This document shows positions 60,876 to 64,000 of a stretch of 64,000 nt of DNA, piece after piece. Made by a program: the position numbers and the translations under genes. The stretch is from assembly GCA_025462725.1 (NCBI GenBank), contig JAOAPE010000012.1, positions 124,001 to 188,000 of the forward strand. Direction: 5' to 3'. The stretch is from Terriglobales bacterium. GTDB lineage: Bacteria > Acidobacteriota > Terriglobia > Terriglobales > Acidobacteriaceae. The notes beneath the pieces are model-generated. The model saw only the letters and a list, made by a program, of their open reading frames with translations. It was not told the DNA's origin and searched no databases. Positions within the stretch are counted from its first letter, which is position 1, and each line of letters begins with the position of its first letter.

Positions 60876-62275
60876 AAATGTGGTCTGGCCGATTCCGGCA
60901 GCCACTCGATCCTGGCTTTGAAAGCTGGCAGCGCTCTTTTCCGTTCGACAAACAATTGTTGAACGAAGAGCTCGCCGCCAGTGCCGCTTACGCGAAAGCG
61001 CTGGCAGGCATCGGGATACTCTCGCCTGCGGAATTGGAACAGATCACAAATGCGCTACGCGACATCGGCACGGATGCGCAGAAAGACCCTGCTCTGCTGG
61101 ACGATGAAGAGTCCGAAGACGTCCATCACTTCGTCGAGCGCCAAGTCGTCACGCGCATCGGGGAAGTAGGATACAAACTCCACAGCGGACGCAGTCGCAA
61201 TGAGCAGATCACTACCGATTTGCGGCTCTACATCCGCGCGCAGATTGACGCCACACTCACGGGCATCGCGGGGCTGATGGAAACGTTCGTCCGCCGCGCA
61301 ACCGAAGCGGGTGAGCGCACCATGCCGTCATACACGCATCTCCAGCGTGCCGAACCTGTCCTCGTCGCGCATTGGCTGCTCGCATATTTTGAGATGTTTG
61401 CGCGTGACGCGGACCGTCTCACTGACTGCCGCAAGCGGCTCAATGTTTCTCCGCTCGGTTCCGGCGCTATTGCGGGCAGCACGCTTCCTCTTGATCGACA
61501 CGATATCGCAAGAACTCTCGAGTTCGACGCGCCTACCGCCAACAGCATGGACGCGACCAGCGATCGAGACTTCGCAATCGAGTTCCTGCAAGCGCTTTCA
61601 GTGCTCGGCATCCATCTCAGTCGATGGAGTGAAGAACTCATCATCTTCTGCTCGCAGGAATTCGGGTTCGTAAAACTTCCGGAGAGCTACTCAACTGGTA
61701 GCAGCGCCATGCCGCAGAAGCAGAATCCGGATGCGCTCGAACTCATTCGTGCAAAGTCCGCGCGACTCATCGGCAACGCGAGTGCAGTGACTATCAACAT
61801 GAAGGGGTTGCCGCTCGCTTACAACAAAGATTTGCAGGAGACCCAGCAGCCGATCTTCGATTCTGCCATCACTGCGCTTGCTATGTTGCAGCACGCAACC
61901 GGATTCATGCGGGAAGTGCAATTTGATTTCGCAGTGATGGCAGCTGCTGCGCAGTCTCATTTCATGAATGCATTTGCCGCCGCTACGTATTTGGTCGGCA
62001 AGGGAGTTCCATTCCGCCGCGCACATGAGATCATCGGCGCCGCCGTGCGGCTTTGCATGGACAAAGGATGCGAACTCCAGGCTCTGCCGCTTTCGGAACT
62101 CCAAAGCCTGAATCCCGCGTTCGAACAAGACTTTTATGACGCCATTCAACTGAACGCGGTTCTCGATTGCCATGATGTGATCGGTGGTACCGCCCGGGCC
62201 CGTGTCAAGAAAGCGCTCGCTGAAGCCGGCGGACGCATCGCCAAGCTCAAAGGAGAAGCCCATGCACACGCGTAA
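60872..62275 (+). CDS. argH: Argininosuccinate lyase ArgH
   Basis: 467 residues. MWSGRFRQPLDPGFESWQRS start is typical. Fumarase-superfamily motifs: HSGRSRNEQITTDLRLYIR near 110, TMPSYTHLQRAEPVLVAHWL near 152 and the signature loop YSTGSSAMPQKQNPDALELI near 278 with the catalytic Ser. Releases arginine and fumarate. ATGA overlap with argG. Its last 14 bases overlap the acetyltransferase gene. Confidence 0.96.
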   Translation: MKMWSGRFRQPLDPGFESWQRSFPFDKQLLNEELAASAAYAKALAGIGILSPAELEQITNALRDIGTDAQKDPALLDDEESEDVHHFVERQVVTRIGEVGYKLHSGRSRNEQITTDLRLYIRAQIDATLTGIAGLMETFVRRATEAGERTMPSYTHLQRAEPVLVAHWLLAYFEMFARDADRLTDCRKRLNVSPLGSGAIAGSTLPLDRHDIARTLEFDAPTANSMDATSDRDFAIEFLQALSVLGIHLSRWSEELIIFCSQEFGFVKLPESYSTGSSAMPQKQNPDALELIRAKSARLIGNASAVTINMKGLPLAYNKDLQETQQPIFDSAITALAMLQHATGFMREVQFDFAVMAAAAQSHFMNAFAAATYLVGKGVPFRRAHEIIGAAVRLCMDKGCELQALPLSELQSLNPAFEQDFYDAIQLNAVLDCHDVIGGTARARVKKALAEAGGRIAKLKGEAHAHA

Positions 62276-62780
62276 TGCCATTTTGCCAGACGCGCAGCAG
62301 ATCCACGCATTGATCAATGGCTACTCGCAACACGGCACCCTGCTTCCGCGCTCACTGCCGGAACTCTATGAGAACGTCCGCGACTTCATCGTCGTTGAGG
62401 ACGAGGGCAAGATCATCGGCTGCGGCGCGCTCCATCTCTACGGCCCGCACCTTACTGAAGTCCGATCCATCGCCGTCTCGCCCGAGTACAAAGGACGCGG
62501 CGCCGGGCGCATCCTGATTGATGCGCTCATGGTGGAAGCCGAGCGCCAACACGTGAGCTGCGTGTGCCTGTTCACGCGTATCCCTGATTTCTTCAGCTTG
62601 TTCGGTTTCCGTACGGCTACACGGCAGGAGCTCCCGGACAAGATTTACAAGGACTGCATCAACTGTCCCAAGCTGCACGCTTGTGACGAAGTCGCAATGG
62701 TTCGCGGCGAACTTCCGCAGTATGACGCGGTCGATCTCAATCACCTGAACCCCAGCGAATTTGTTCGTATCCGCGCATAG
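62262..62780 (+). CDS. GNAT acetyltransferase, probable short-type N-acetylglutamate synthase
   Basis: 172 residues from ATG 62262, with AAGGAG seven bases before it. GNAT fold: LPDAQQIHALINGYSQHGTL near 8-27, FIVVEDEGKIIGCGALHLYG near 43-62, then EVRSIAVSPEYKGRGAGRIL (acetyl-CoA loop GRGAG) near 68-87. CVCLFTRIPDFFSLFGFRTA near 103 and INCPKLHACDEVAM near 138. This pattern is that of the short ArgA-like proteins that lack the kinase-like domain. As the last gene of the arginine operon it would supply N-acetylglutamate to argB. The operon has no argJ or argE in view, so a deacetylating or recycling enzyme must be elsewhere. Confidence 0.85.
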   Translation: MHTRNAILPDAQQIHALINGYSQHGTLLPRSLPELYENVRDFIVVEDEGKIIGCGALHLYGPHLTEVRSIAVSPEYKGRGAGRILIDALMVEAERQHVSCVCLFTRIPDFFSLFGFRTATRQELPDKIYKDCINCPKLHACDEVAMVRGELPQYDAVDLNHLNPSEFVRIRA

Positions 62781-62824
62781 CAGCTTCTCTGATTTTGTGG
62801 CATCATTGTCAAATCGGAGTCGCC

Positions 62825-63358
62825 ATGGAGAGAAGAACCAGCTCGATCCAAGCGCATGTACATGCTGTGGAGCGTCACGTAAACGCCATTAAGCATCTTC
62901 AGGAATCCCAACTTTTTCTCCGTCAAGCGCGGCGCAGGCTCCATCAGCAACAGGCGTCGCTATCGAAGAATTTCACTTCCAAAGAGTACATTGAGATGCT
63001 CGAAGATCTTCCGCTGCCCGCTTTTATCATAGACAGGGATGCGGGTCGCATCGTTGCCGCCAATGCCCTATACAGCAAGGTGATCGGCTACTCCCAGCAA
63101 GAGTTGATCGGAATGCCTTTCTTGAGGCTGGCTCCAGACGATTTGCCGCCGATCGTAGAAAAGGCCCTCCGAAGTGAAACGCCGAAACAAGCTATCAGGT
63201 GGCCTGCCAAGCGAAGGGACGGGTCTCAGATTTCCGTGATTGTGAAGTATCGCCGTATGAAGCTCTTATGCTGCGGAAAGAAGCTGAACGTTACCTATGT
63301 CACGGTACTCGGGTGGCAGGGCGATGTTGAGATTGATGCCATCGAATATTACGGTTGA
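62825..63358 (+). CDS. PAS-domain protein
   Basis: 177 residues from ATG 62825, GGAG five bases upstream. A basic helical N-terminus (residues 1-60, rich in His/Arg/Gln, probable coiled coil) precedes a PAS domain: LPLPAFIIDRDAGRIVAANA near 63-82, then ALYSKVIGYSQQELIGMPFL and LRLAPDDLP. No kinase, HTH or cyclase domain follows, so it is a stand-alone sensor or adaptor. Ligand unknown. Not in an evident operon. Confidence 0.85.
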   Translation: MERRTSSIQAHVHAVERHVNAIKHLQESQLFLRQARRRLHQQQASLSKNFTSKEYIEMLEDLPLPAFIIDRDAGRIVAANALYSKVIGYSQQELIGMPFLRLAPDDLPPIVEKALRSETPKQAIRWPAKRRDGSQISVIVKYRRMKLLCCGKKLNVTYVTVLGWQGDVEIDAIEYYG

Positions 63359-63456
63359 ATCTCTGATGGCTGATTTAGGCTCAGGCGGCTTCAACGCGAC
63401 TGTACAGAACCAATTCTTCTGATTACGATATCCTCCTGCTTCTCCGGAGGAAATCC

Positions 63457-64000
63457 TTGAAAACTTCCCGCCATCGCGTGTCCTTGTTTCTCGCCGCATT
63501 TGTTTTCGTTTTCACTTCCATCGCCGTCGCACAAGAGTTCGGCCCCGAGGCGTTTCAATCTCTCACTTGGCGAGGCATCGGCCCGTATCGTGGCGGACGC
63601 ACCAAGGCCATCACTGGAGTTCCCAGCCAACCCAGCGTCTTCTATATAGGTGTAGTGAACGGCGGCGTGTGGAAGACCAACGACTACGGCCGCACATGGA
63701 ACCCGATCTTTGACGACCAGCCCACCGGCTCGATTGGCGCAGTTGCCGTCTCGCTCTCTGATCCGAATACCATCTACGTCGGCAGCGGCGAAGGATTGCA
63801 CCGCCCCGATCTGTCCGTGGGCGACGGCATTTACAAATCCACCGATGCCGGCAAGACGTGGACACATCTCGGCCTTCGCGACGGCCAGCAGATTCCCCAG
63901 ATTGCAATCGATCCGAAGGACGCCAACAAGATTCTCGTCGCAGTCGCCGGACATCCCTACGGTCCAAATGAAGAGCGCGGTATCTACCGCTCCACAGATG
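63457..64000 (+). CDS. Secreted BNR/sialidase-like repeat protein (3' part missing)
   Basis: First 181 residues, cut by the window end. The start is TTG at 63457-63459, six bases after CGGAGG. Signal peptide near residues 8-25 (VSLFLAAFVFVFTSIAVAQ). Asp-box/BNR repeats: WKTNDYGRTWNPIFDD near 72, YKSTDAGKTWTHLG near 128 and YRSTD at the cut. The N-terminal motif WRGIGPYRGGRTKAITGVP is typical of large acidobacterial VPS10/sortilin-like propeller proteins. Extracellular beta-propeller; catalytic activity is unproven. Confidence 0.88.
   Translation, partial: MKTSRHRVSLFLAAFVFVFTSIAVAQEFGPEAFQSLTWRGIGPYRGGRTKAITGVPSQPSVFYIGVVNGGVWKTNDYGRTWNPIFDDQPTGSIGAVAVSLSDPNTIYVGSGEGLHRPDLSVGDGIYKSTDAGKTWTHLGLRDGQQIPQIAIDPKDANKILVAVAGHPYGPNEERGIYRSTD

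Overview
The window looks like a chromosomal segment of an Acidobacteriota genome, probably Terriglobia (Koribacter-like). The clues are the secreted VWFA-related protein, the S55 (SpoIVB-type) peptidase, the M61 peptidase with PDZ domain, the TPR, BNR and beta-propeller secreted proteins, the imuA-imuB-dnaE2 cassette, and palindromic intergenic repeats built on GCCGCGCTGCGGCT. This is inference from gene style; no 16S rRNA gene is present. Coding is dense on both strands and both window edges cut genes (clpC at the left, a BNR-repeat secreted protein at the right).

Layout. 1-4982: clpC (partial), a LolD/LolC-type lipoprotein-release transporter and an isoprenylcysteine-type methyltransferase. 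5000-9588: an accessory island with an IS1595-type transposase, an unknown membrane protein, a promoter-driven pair of abnormal tRNA genes, two tiny proteins, a stand-alone trypsin-like protease and intergenic repeats. 9589-25786: envelope and secreted proteins (M61 peptidase, beta-propeller, S55 peptidase, VWFA), a ZIP metal transporter, YchF, a MoxR locus and a ccmF-ccmH-ccmI-like cytochrome c maturation operon. 25786-32129: a DUF2934 protein and the imuA-imuB-dnaE2 mutagenic translesion-synthesis cassette. 32315-46000: an internally duplicated membrane protein, an aminotransferase, an M28 peptidase, a TPR protein, a Tat-exported ferritin-like protein, pyruvate phosphate dikinase divergent from an XRE/S24-like regulator, a secreted cysteine-repeat peptide, membrane proteins and an HDAC-fold deacetylase. 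46017-55008: a second aminotransferase and an efflux operon (RND adaptor, RND pump, TolC, EmrA-like adaptor) followed by a cytidylate-kinase-like gene. 55064-62780: an arginine operon argR-C-B-D-F-G-H plus a short GNAT that probably serves as N-acetylglutamate synthase, with tandem ARG boxes at the promoter. 62825-64000: a PAS protein and the truncated BNR protein.

The most unusual signal is at 7249-7559. Two tRNA genes stand in tandem behind a good sigma70-like promoter and a perfect hairpin. The first has an arginine-type body but a Ser (GCU) anticodon, and a 36-base insertion in its D-loop. The second has a leucine-type, long-variable-arm body but an Asp (GUC) anticodon. If charged by their body type they would put Arg at AGC/AGU and Leu at GAC/GAU codons. 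They may instead be uncharged decoys, regulators or decaying genes. The sequence shows the anomaly but does not decide between these.

Other points worth attention are a secreted peptide with three near-identical C-x5-C repeats (43372-43725), a set of palindromes between ppdK and its divergent XRE regulator, and a minus-strand terminator in the leader of the M28 peptidase gene.
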